Positions 1-5,954 of a DNA stretch of 14,062 nt are shown here, piece by piece (position 1 is the stretch's first letter; every line of letters starts with the position of its first letter). Made by a program: the position numbers and the translations under genes. The notes beneath the pieces are model-generated. The model was given only the letters and a program-made list of their open reading frames with translations, searched no databases and had not been told where the DNA came from. Origin of the DNA: Mariprofundaceae bacterium (GTDB lineage Bacteria; Pseudomonadota; Zetaproteobacteria; Mariprofundales; Mariprofundaceae); contig WFOJ01000083.1 in assembly GCA_015488125.1 (NCBI GenBank), positions 1 to 14,062 on the forward strand, given 5' to 3'.

Positions 1-610
1 CTGAAGCCGTGCCAATACCAGCATCGACAATAATCGGCACCGATGCCCGCTCCCTGATGACGCGGATGTTGAAGGGATTGGCCAGTCCCCGGCCAGAACC
101 AATCGGGTTTCCCAGCGGCATCACGGCGACGCAGCCAATGGCCTCCAGCTCGCGGGCGACAATGGGATCATCATTGGTATAAACCATGACCTGAAAGCCA
201 TCCTCGACCAGGATGCGGGCGGCTTTGATGGTTTCAACGACATTGGGGTAAAGCGTTTCAGTATCGCCCAGCACCTCCAGTTTGACCAGGTCCCAGCCGC
301 CAGCTTCCCGCGCCAGCCGCAAGGTGCGCACAGCATCTTCAGCAGTAAAGCAGCCTGCCGTATTGGGCAGGATAACGTAGCGCTCAGGGTCGATGTAATC
401 AAGCAGGTTGTCTTCGTCCGGACGGGTAATATTCACCCGACGCACGGCCACGGTAATCATCTCTGCGCCAGCAGCTTCCGCTGCCGTTCGCGTGGTCGGA
501 AAATCACGGTATTTTCCGGAGCCCACAATCAACCGCGACGTAAAGCTGTAGCTACCGATTGTTAACACATCGGCGCTGCTTGCTGTGTTCTGTCCTCTAT
601 CCTCTGTCAT
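1..610 (-). CDS. thiG: Thiazole synthase ThiG (partial, C-terminus beyond left edge)
   Basis: ThiG forms the thiazole phosphate ring of thiamine in the cytoplasm from deoxyxylulose 5-phosphate, dehydroglycine or iminoglycine, and sulfur delivered on ThiS thiocarboxylate. I translated the minus strand from ATG 610. The 203 codons in the window include VKLEVLGD, whose Lys110 matches the family's Schiff-base lysine, then YTNDDPI and the phosphate-binding PLGNPIGSG segment at about 165-173, ending in VPIIVDAGIG. The usual length is about 260 residues, so roughly 55-60 lie off the left edge. The start has a GGAGG site formed by the last glycine codons of thiS, 6 bp after the thiS stop, which suggests coupled translation. 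Small variations from the common motif (NPIGSG rather than SPIGSG) are not alarming. The family call is certain from the motifs. Confidence 0.96.
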   Translation of the reverse strand, partial: MTEDRGQNTASSADVLTIGSYSFTSRLIVGSGKYRDFPTTRTAAEAAGAEMITVAVRRVNITRPDEDNLLDYIDPERYVILPNTAGCFTAEDAVRTLRLAREAGGWDLVKLEVLGDTETLYPNVVETIKAARILVEDGFQVMVYTNDDPIVARELEAIGCVAVMPLGNPIGSGRGLANPFNIRVIRERASVPIIVDAGIGTAS

Positions 611-616
611 CTGCGA

Positions 617-814
617 TCAGCCTCCCCCAATCATGTGTACAACTTCGATGCGATCCCCTTCTTTTAAGGGAGTTTTTGCATACTCACTGCGTGGAATAAC
701 ATTCAGGTTCAGTTCGATGGCAATCGTGCGCTTTTCAAGCTGTAACTCATTGATGAGCTGATGCAGATTCTGACTGGCGGTTTCCCGTTCCTCGCCGTTA
801 AGCATAATCTTCAC
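617..814 (-). CDS. thiS: Sulfur carrier protein ThiS
   Basis: ThiS is the small ubiquitin-like sulfur carrier of thiamine synthesis. Its C-terminal Gly-Gly is adenylated and thiocarboxylated, and it hands sulfur to ThiG. The product is 65 residues, normal for the family, and ends in HMIGGG with the required terminal Gly-Gly. The opening pattern of an LNGE turn followed by a helix is also typical. I chose the GTG at 814 because a strong GGAGGGG sequence lies just upstream; an in-frame ATG at 805 would be too far from it. thiG follows 6 bp downstream. No thiE, thiF, thiH or thiO gene is in the window, so how glycine is oxidised cannot be told. Identification is secure from the small size, the Gly-Gly tail and the adjacent thiG. 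Confidence 0.95.
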   Translation of the reverse strand: MKIMLNGEERETASQNLHQLINELQLEKRTIAIELNLNVIPRSEYAKTPLKEGDRIEVVHMIGGG

Positions 815-951
815 GCATCCCCTCCGGCAGTGGTTCGATATTTTCCGGTAGCAGACCGGAATTGACCGGACAAGCTACCATCCGTAGCGTGGCCCACATG
901 CTAGCGGCAGTTTTTGCGAACGCACGGTGTGATGATCACTGAGGACAGTTG
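815..951. promoter_or_regulatory. Divergent control region thiS / TPR-aroQ
   Basis: This 137-bp gap separates thiS (leftward) from the TPR-like gene (rightward) and must hold both promoters. On the plus strand TTGACC at 862-867 lies 17 nt before TAGCGT at 885-890, a possible but weak sigma-70 pair. A short palindrome, GTGAT-G-ATCAC, occupies 929-939 next to the TPR-gene ribosome site (GAGGA at 941-945). A nested inverted repeat at 847-879 is listed separately. I looked for a thiamine pyrophosphate riboswitch in the thiS leader and did not find its conserved CTGAGA and ACC..GAACCTGA boxes. Confidence 0.5.
847..879 (-). promoter_or_regulatory. Nested hairpin in the thiSG leader
   Basis: GGTAGC (847-852) and GCTACC (874-879) are perfect inverted repeats, and inside them CCGG (856-859) pairs with CCGG (866-869) around a 6-nt loop. 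The two internal unpaired sides are 3 and 4 nt. In thiS mRNA this would fold about 33 nt upstream of the GTG start. There is no following U-run, so it is not an intrinsic terminator. The role is unknown; it could be leader structure, a protein site, or chance. Confidence 0.4.
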
Positions 952-1359
952 ATGAGCAGGAGCCATTCCCCTCCCAAACCGGATGCCTGGCATGGTGTCC
1001 AGGCGGGTCTTGCGCGTTGCAAGGCGGCCTATCAGTCGGGGGACTACCTTCAGGCTGAGGCTTTGCTGCTCGATATTGTCGCTTTTGCGCCGGAGGAAGC
1101 CAGAGCCTGGGCATGGTTGGGCCAGGTGTGGAAAAAACTGGGAAACAGCGAGGCAGACCGCGCATTTTCGCGTGCTCGCTCGTTGCTTGAACAACGGCGA
1201 ACACGCCATGCGGCCAGCCTGCCACTGGCGCGTTTGCTGTGGCAGCAGGGCGATCAGGCAGAAGCGCTGAACATGTTGCAACGGCTGGTGCAATCAGGAG
1301 AGCTGAAACCGGACGCAGCAGCGGCATATCAGCGTCGATGGAAGGAGCAATTCAAGTGA
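952..1359 (+). CDS. Small TPR-like helical protein, function unknown
   Basis: This is a 135-residue soluble protein without signal peptide or membrane segment. It reads as degenerate tetratricopeptide-like helical repeats: roughly residues 19-52 (LARCKAAYQSGDYLQAEALLLDIVAFAPEEA-like, written here only by family pattern), 53-82 with AWLGQVWKKLGN, and 88-120 with LARLLWQQGDQAEALNML. Such repeats usually serve protein-protein contacts. I chose ATG 952, with GAGGA 6 nt upstream, over the TTG just before it. Its TGA stop overlaps the GTG start of aroQ, so it is translationally linked to aroQ and the acc genes. I do not recognise a named family. Being first in the run it may be a scaffold or regulator, but nothing in the sequence shows which. 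Confidence 0.8.
   Translation: MSRSHSPPKPDAWHGVQAGLARCKAAYQSGDYLQAEALLLDIVAFAPEEARAWAWLGQVWKKLGNSEADRAFSRARSLLEQRRTRHAASLPLARLLWQQGDQAEALNMLQRLVQSGELKPDAAAAYQRRWKEQFK
1341..1347 (+). promoter_or_regulatory. Ribosome site deciding the aroQ GTG start
   Basis: GAAGGAG lies inside the end of the upstream TPR gene, 8 nt before GTG 1356. It favours that start over the in-frame ATG at 1338 and other upstream codons, and gives the normal AroQ N-terminus. Confidence 0.75.
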
Positions 1360-1799
1360 ATATTCTGGTGCTTCACGGCCCGAACCTGAACATGCTGGGG
1401 CAGCGTGAACCCGGCCATTACGGGGTGGCAACACTGAAGAGCATTACGGCCAGACTTGAGGCAATGGCTGCCGCTGATGATATTCGGTTGCAGCATTTTC
1501 AGAGTAATCATGAAGGGGCACTGATCGATCGTGTACAGCAGGCTGCCAGCGAAGATGTTGCCGGGATCATCATCAATCCGGCAGCTTACACGCATACCAG
1601 TATTGCCCTGCGCGATGCCCTGCTGGCGGTGGCTATTCCGTTTGTTGAGGTGCATTTATCCAATATTCACAAACGCGAGGCATTCCGCCATCGTTCCATG
1701 CTGGCAGATCAGGCGATGGGCGTTATCGCCGGATTTGGTGAACACTCGTATTATCTTGCCTATCAGGGGCTGATCGCCAACCTGCGGCAGGATGCGTAG
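1356..1799 (+). CDS. aroQ: 3-dehydroquinate dehydratase, type II
   Basis: AroQ dehydrates 3-dehydroquinate to 3-dehydroshikimate, the third shikimate-pathway step, as a dodecameric cytoplasmic enzyme. From GTG 1356 the protein has 147 residues, the family norm. It opens with HGPNLNMLGQREPGHYG, giving the flexible-loop Arg17 and catalytic Tyr22. QSNHEG at 49-54, INPAAYTHTSIALRDAL at 73-89 and EVHLSNIHKREAFRHRS from residue 98, with the conserved His100, complete the active site. The GTG start overlaps the upstream stop codon and has a good ribosome site. accB begins 30 bp downstream. The order aroQ-accB-accC is common in proteobacteria. The open frame extends 39 codons further upstream, but that extension overlaps the TPR gene and is not part of the family. 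Confidence 0.97.
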   Translation: MNILVLHGPNLNMLGQREPGHYGVATLKSITARLEAMAAADDIRLQHFQSNHEGALIDRVQQAASEDVAGIIINPAAYTHTSIALRDALLAVAIPFVEVHLSNIHKREAFRHRSMLADQAMGVIAGFGEHSYYLAYQGLIANLRQDA

Positions 1800-1829
1800 T
1801 CTTTATAAGCGTCAGATACAGGAAGATAT

Positions 1830-2309
1830 ATGGATATTTCGAAAATTCGCAAACTGATCAAAATGGTCAAGGCATCGGATATTGCCGAGATTGAAGTCGT
1901 GGAAGGAACGCACAGCGTGCGTATTTCACGCGCTGTTGCTACAGCGACGATTACCCCGGAGCCTGTTCAGGCAACGGTCCAGCAGACAGTCAGCGAAGCG
2001 GTGGTCAGCGAAGAGGCTGCGGTTACCGAGAGCAGTCCGCATCAAGTAGCCGAACACGCGCCAAACGATGAACACCTGGTGACTTCACCCATGGTCGGCA
2101 CCTTTTATCGCGCCGCCTCACCGGAGGCCGAGCCGTTCGTTAGCGAGGGTAGCCGCGTCCGCAAAGGCGATGTGCTGTGTATTATCGAGGCCATGAAACT
2201 GATGAATGAAATCGAGGCGGAGTACGACGGTACGGTACAGCGGATTCTGGTCGAAAATGCTACGCCGGTGGAATATGGTCAGGCCATATTCGAAATCACC
2301 CCGGCCTGA
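1830..2309 (+). CDS. accB: Biotin carboxyl carrier protein of acetyl-CoA carboxylase
   Basis: AccB carries biotin between the carboxylase (AccC) and carboxyltransferase (AccAD) halves of acetyl-CoA carboxylase, the first committed step of fatty acid synthesis. The product has 159 residues. It has an N-terminal MDISKIRKLI segment, a flexible middle (about 35-80) rich in Ala, Val, Glu and Pro, and a biotinyl domain from about 82. The biotinylation motif EAMKLMNE places the modified lysine at 123. SPMVGTFY, the start of the domain, is also present. ATG 1830 has GGAA 5 nt upstream. accC starts 8 bp after the stop. A TATAAG sequence at 1804-1809 in the gap before accB could be a -10 element, but I see no good -35 partner. 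Confidence 0.98.
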   Translation: MDISKIRKLIKMVKASDIAEIEVVEGTHSVRISRAVATATITPEPVQATVQQTVSEAVVSEEAAVTESSPHQVAEHAPNDEHLVTSPMVGTFYRAASPEAEPFVSEGSRVRKGDVLCIIEAMKLMNEIEAEYDGTVQRILVENATPVEYGQAIFEITPA

Positions 2310-2317
2310 GGTTCTTG

Positions 2318-3670
2318 ATGCTTCATAAGGTATTGATTGCCAATCGCGGTGAGATTGCCGTGCGCATCATCCGCGCCTGTAAGGATCTTGGCATCGGCAC
2401 GGTGGCTGTGTATTCCGAGGCCGATCGCGATGCCATGCATACCCGGCTCGCCGATCAGTCCATTTGTATTGGCCCGGCGGCCAGCGCCAGGTCTTATCTC
2501 AATATTCCGGCGATTATGTCGGCGGCAAGCCTGACGGACTGCGATGCCATCCACCCCGGTTACGGCTTTCTGGCCGAGAATGCCGCCTTTGCCGAAATTG
2601 TGATGGAATCCGGTTACACATGGGTTGGCCCTTCACCGGAATCCATGCGCATCATGGGTGATAAGGTCTCTGCCAAGCAACGGATGCAGCAGGCCGGTGT
2701 GCCGCTGGTGCCAGGTTCTGATGGCGCAGTGGAAAGCCCTGAAGAAGCCAAACGCATTGCCCGCGAAGCTGGCTATCCGGTCATCATCAAGGCATCGGCA
2801 GGTGGCGGTGGCAGGGGTATGAAAATCGTTCATCATGAACCTGCGCTGGCTGCTGCTTTTTCCATGTGCCAGTCCGAGGCCAAGGCTGCCTTTGGCGATG
2901 ACACGGTGTATGTGGAAAAGTTCCTGGAGCAACCGCGTCATATCGAGGTTCAGGTGCTGGGTGACAGCCATGGCAACGTGGTGCACCTGTTTGAGCGAGA
3001 ATGCTCGATTCAGCGCAATAATCAGAAAGTTCTGGAAGAGGCGCCAAGCTGTTTTGTTGACGATGAAACGCGGCAAAAAATCTGCGCTGCCGGCGTTGCT
3101 GCTGCCAAATCGGTCGATTATGTCGGTGCTGGTACCATCGAGTTTTTGATGAACGCTGACAAAAGCTTTTATTTCATCGAAATGAATACCCGCATCCAGG
3201 TAGAGCATCCGGTCTCTGAATGGATCACCGGCATTGATCTGATCGAATGGCAATTGCGCGTTGCTGCCGGTGAACCACTGGCCTTTAGTCAGCAACAGAT
3301 CAAACGCAAAGGGCATGCCATTGAATGTCGCATCAATGCAGAGCATCCATTCAAATTCACGCCATCACCCGGCAAGGTAGAACTGTACCATGCGCCAGGT
3401 GGCCGCAGCGTTCGCGTTGATTCAGCCCTTTACTCCGGCTACAGCATTCCACCGTATTATGATTCCATGATCGCCAAAATCATCACCCATGCGCGCACCC
3501 GGGAAAAATGCATTCGCCGCATGCAGCGTGCTATTGATGAGCTGGCCGTGATTGGTGTGACCAGCAATCAGGAATTACACAAACGCCTGCTGGCCAATCC
3601 GGATTTTCAACGCGGTGAATTCAATATTCATTTTCTGGAAGAATGGCTCAAGCAACTGCCCGATGAATGA
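2318..3670 (+). CDS. accC: Biotin carboxylase subunit of acetyl-CoA carboxylase
   Basis: AccC uses ATP and bicarbonate to carboxylate biotin on AccB. The 450-residue product has the usual length. It contains the N-terminal LIANRGEIAVRI motif, Lys116, the glycine-rich ATP loop IKASAGGGGRGMKIV at about 157-171, and the catalytic EMNTRIQVEHPV segment with Glu288, Asn290 and Arg292 at the same numbers as in the E. coli enzyme. The bicarbonate/ATP-site segment reads QRNNQKVLEEAPS: Lys237 is kept, but the residue aligned with E. coli His236 is Asn235. I chose ATG 2318, with GAGG 6 nt upstream overlapping the accB stop, instead of the TTG immediately before it. It is clearly co-transcribed with accB. 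The carboxyltransferase genes are not in the window. Confidence 0.98.
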   Translation: MLHKVLIANRGEIAVRIIRACKDLGIGTVAVYSEADRDAMHTRLADQSICIGPAASARSYLNIPAIMSAASLTDCDAIHPGYGFLAENAAFAEIVMESGYTWVGPSPESMRIMGDKVSAKQRMQQAGVPLVPGSDGAVESPEEAKRIAREAGYPVIIKASAGGGGRGMKIVHHEPALAAAFSMCQSEAKAAFGDDTVYVEKFLEQPRHIEVQVLGDSHGNVVHLFERECSIQRNNQKVLEEAPSCFVDDETRQKICAAGVAAAKSVDYVGAGTIEFLMNADKSFYFIEMNTRIQVEHPVSEWITGIDLIEWQLRVAAGEPLAFSQQQIKRKGHAIECRINAEHPFKFTPSPGKVELYHAPGGRSVRVDSALYSGYSIPPYYDSMIAKIITHARTREKCIRRMQRAIDELAVIGVTSNQELHKRLLANPDFQRGEFNIHFLEEWLKQLPDE

Positions 3671-3672
3671 GT

Positions 3673-3688
3673 TGTGGATTGTCGCACT
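3673..3688 (+). promoter_or_regulatory. Possible Crp-like operator upstream of the Crp/Fnr gene
   Basis: TGTGG and GCACT are separated by exactly 6 bp, matching 7 of 10 fixed positions of the TGTGA-N6-TCACA Crp consensus. The site follows the accC stop and lies about 65 bp before the start of a Crp/Fnr-family gene whose recognition helix keeps the Crp-type contact residues, so self-regulation is possible. The match could be chance. Confidence 0.3.
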
Positions 3689-3751
3689 GCATGGGTGGCA
3701 GCAAAAAGCCGATAGAACCGCTGGCACGTGGCACTGAAAGAGAGGAAACGG

Positions 3752-4408
3752 ATGGCGCAGCCGGTACAGCTTCCTGAACCGCTGTTTGCAGAAGCGGATT
3801 TCAAAGAAGGTCAGTGCGTTCGCGTCCAGAAGGGCGAATGTGTGCTGTTTGAGCGGGAAAATGGTGTAGGCAACTGTTTTCTGATCCTCGATGGCGCAGT
3901 GGATGTACGGCTATTGATGGCTGGCGGCAATGAAACCCTGCTTTATACCTTGCATGCCGGGGAACTGGTGGGGGAGTTGTCGCTGTTTCTTCAGGAGCGC
4001 ACGGCCACGATTATTGCAGCGGAAAACAGCAGGCTTTTATCGGTTCGTCCGGCGGTGTTCTGGCAAAGCTATCAACGCGAAGATTTTCGCGAACGGCTTG
4101 CCAGCCTGTTTCTCTCCCGTTATTTGCGCACGCACGATGTGGTATGTCGCCTGGGGCAACCCAGTGTGGCTATGCGGATTTGCCGTTACCTGTTATCCCT
4201 GCCGCAATGGAAGGAGGATACGGAAGGAAGCATCGTTGTGGAGCTTCCCAGCCGGGAGCAGATGGCGCATTTGCTAAGTTGCCAGCGGGAAACAGTCAGC
4301 CGCAGTTTGCGCAAATTACAGGTATTGGGTTTGTTGGAGCAGGAGTCTCGTCAGCGCTATCGCCTGGATCGGGAGAAGCTGGCCCTGTTTCTGGATGAAG
4401 CCTGCTGA
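3752..4408 (+). CDS. Crp/Fnr-family transcription regulator
   Basis: This is a 218-residue cytoplasmic DNA-binding regulator. Residues about 20-100 form a cyclic-nucleotide-binding beta-roll, with GELVGELSLFLQERTAT resembling the Crp phosphate-binding cassette (the Arg-Ser pair is Arg-Thr here). A dimerisation helix spans about 110-140. The winged helix at 165-198 reads LPSREQMAHLLSCQRETVSRSLRKL. Its RETVSR keeps the Arg, Glu and Arg that in Crp touch TGTGA half-sites. The FNR spacing of iron-sulfur cysteines is absent, but there are seven cysteines (22, 30, 42, 132, 144, 177, 218), many for such a small protein. I chose ATG 3752 with AGAGGA 5 nt upstream over GTG 3728. It lies 81 bp after accC and 51 bp before tyrS. 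Whether it senses cAMP, another nucleotide or redox state cannot be told. Confidence 0.9.
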   Translation: MAQPVQLPEPLFAEADFKEGQCVRVQKGECVLFERENGVGNCFLILDGAVDVRLLMAGGNETLLYTLHAGELVGELSLFLQERTATIIAAENSRLLSVRPAVFWQSYQREDFRERLASLFLSRYLRTHDVVCRLGQPSVAMRICRYLLSLPQWKEDTEGSIVVELPSREQMAHLLSCQRETVSRSLRKLQVLGLLEQESRQRYRLDREKLALFLDEAC

Positions 4409-4459
4409 ACCTTGAGACCTGTAACATTGATCGAACCCTTACGAACCAACGGAGATGAA

Positions 4460-5647
4460 ATGGATATTCGCCAACAACTGGCATTATTGTCGCGTGGTTG
4501 CTGCGACATTTTACCCAAAGGCGGCCTGGAGGCGCGTCTGCAACAGGCCGCAAGAGAGCAGCGCCCGCTGCGCATCAAGGCAGGCTTTGACCCGACTGCC
4601 CCGGATTTGCATCTGGGCCACACAGTGTTGCTGGAAAAACTGCGGCAATTTCAGCAATGTGGCCATGAAGTGATTTTTCTGATCGGCGATTTCACGGGGA
4701 TGATCGGCGATCCCACGGGTAAAAACGAGACGCGCCCGCCGCTGGCACGTGAAGATGTGTTACGTAATGCCGAAACCTATCGTCGTCAGGTTTTTCGGGT
4801 GCTGGATGAAAGCCGCACCCAGGTGCGTTTTAATTCCGAATGGCTGAGCAATATGAGCGCGGCCGATATGATTCAACTGGCAGGGAAAACCACGGTAGCC
4901 CGTATGCTGGAGCGTGACGATTTCGAAAAACGTTATCGTAATGGCCAGCCCATTGCCGTGCATGAATTTCTTTATCCACTGGTTCAAGGCTATGACTCGG
5001 TGGCCCTTCAGGCAGATATTGAACTGGGCGGCAACGATCAAACCTTTAATCTGCTGATGGGCCGACAATTGCAGGAAGCCTGGGGCCAAACACCGCAACT
5101 GGTGATGACCATGCCGCTGCTGGTTGGCCTTGATGGCGTGCAGAAGATGTCCAAATCCCTGGGTAATTATGTCGGCATTGAAGAACCGGCCAGCGAGCAG
5201 TTTGGCAAGCTAATGAGTATTTCCGATACCTTGATGCTTGATTATTATGAATTGCTGACGGATGCTGATCTGACAGAAGTGCGGGCCATGCATCCAATGG
5301 AGGCCAAGAAGCAATTGGCAACCCGAATTGTTGCCCGCTTCCATGGTGAAGCTGAAGCTCAGACTGCCAGAGCAGGCTTTGAAAAACAGTTTGCACGCAG
5401 GGAAGTGCCAGATGACGTACCCGAGCTGAGCATAAACGCTGAACATGATCAAGGCGTATGGATTGCACAGGCCTTGCGGCAGGGCGGGCTTGTGGCCAGC
5501 AATGGCGAGGCTATTCGATTGATTCGTCAGGGCGCGCTGTCGCTCGACGGTGAGCGGGTGCATGATAAAGACCTGCATCTGGCGGCAGGCACCACCACGC
5601 TGGTCAAGCTTGGTAAACGAAGATTTCTTCGTCTGACGATCCATTAA
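4460..5647 (+). CDS. tyrS: Tyrosine-tRNA ligase
   Basis: TyrRS attaches tyrosine to tRNA-Tyr in the cytoplasm. The 395-residue product has the class I signatures: GFDPTAPDLHLGH with HLGH (the HIGH motif) at 51-54, and KMSKS at 229-233. The segment GYDSVALQADIELGGNDQTFN lies between them. A C-terminal S4-type RNA-binding domain occupies about 330-395, with the typical IRLIRQGALSLDGERV pattern. The exact KMSKS motif and length place it with the bacterial TyrZ-like branch seen in many proteobacteria rather than the shorter-loop E. coli form. ATG 4460 has GGAG 5 nt upstream; the frame is open up to TTG 4412, but that extension has no ribosome site and is not conserved in the family as I know it. 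ubiK follows 40 bp downstream. Confidence 0.97.
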   Translation: MDIRQQLALLSRGCCDILPKGGLEARLQQAAREQRPLRIKAGFDPTAPDLHLGHTVLLEKLRQFQQCGHEVIFLIGDFTGMIGDPTGKNETRPPLAREDVLRNAETYRRQVFRVLDESRTQVRFNSEWLSNMSAADMIQLAGKTTVARMLERDDFEKRYRNGQPIAVHEFLYPLVQGYDSVALQADIELGGNDQTFNLLMGRQLQEAWGQTPQLVMTMPLLVGLDGVQKMSKSLGNYVGIEEPASEQFGKLMSISDTLMLDYYELLTDADLTEVRAMHPMEAKKQLATRIVARFHGEAEAQTARAGFEKQFARREVPDDVPELSINAEHDQGVWIAQALRQGGLVASNGEAIRLIRQGALSLDGERVHDKDLHLAAGTTTLVKLGKRRFLRLTIH

Positions 5648-5687
5648 ACACAACGACTCAGGCACGGAACAACACGGAGTAGAGAAC

Positions 5688-5954
5688 ATGGCAAATAACA
5701 AGGCATTGGATGATATTGCTGAAAAAATCACGCAGGGTCTGCGGCTGCTAGGTGGTGTGAAGCATGAGGCAGAACAGCAGGTGCGAACGATTGTTGAAAG
5801 CGCCCTGGGCAGTTTCGATGTGGTCACCAGCGAGCGCATGGAAGTACAGGAAGCCATGCTGCAAAAAGCGCGCAGTCAGATCGATGCGCTGGAGGCTCGT
5901 GTGACAGCGCTGGAAGCACAACTGAAACAACAGGAACAAGACACCGGCAACTAA
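5688..5954 (+). CDS. ubiK: Ubiquinone biosynthesis accessory factor UbiK (YqiC family)
   Basis: UbiK is a small helical membrane-associated protein. In enterobacteria it binds UbiJ and supports aerobic ubiquinone synthesis. The 88-residue product matches the family size and pattern. An N-terminal amphipathic helix (DDIAEKITQGL) is followed by an Ala/Glu-rich middle, and a C-terminal coiled coil (about 60-85) has leucines spaced in LEARVTALEAQL. ATG 5688 has GGAG 8 nt upstream. Its TAA stop overlaps the ATG of comM as TAATG, so comM is probably translated by re-initiation. The older annotation for such proteins is membrane fusogenic activity domain. UbiJ and UbiB are not in the window. The neighbouring comM is a frequent partner in proteobacterial genomes. 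Confidence 0.9.
   Translation: MANNKALDDIAEKITQGLRLLGGVKHEAEQQVRTIVESALGSFDVVTSERMEVQEAMLQKARSQIDALEARVTALEAQLKQQEQDTGN

Noticed and set aside
929..939. FNR-type box
   Set aside because: FNR sites need TTGAT and ATCAA separated by 4 bp; here the arms are GTGAT/ATCAC with a 1-bp spacer.
815..951. TPP riboswitch before thiS
   Set aside because: The conserved CTGAGA and the second conserved TPP box are absent on the minus strand.
2633..3346. Minus-strand open frame (237 codons) opposite accC
   Set aside because: The plus strand is unambiguous biotin carboxylase; the antisense frame is a compositional shadow.
3695..3727. Inverted repeat GTGGCAGC / GCTGGCAC as an accC terminator
   Set aside because: One mismatch in eight and no following T-run; it is not a convincing intrinsic terminator.
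3752..4408. FNR orthologue with oxygen-sensing cluster
   Set aside because: The N-terminal cysteine spacing (22, 30, 42) does not match the FNR pattern, and the helix residues are Crp-like.
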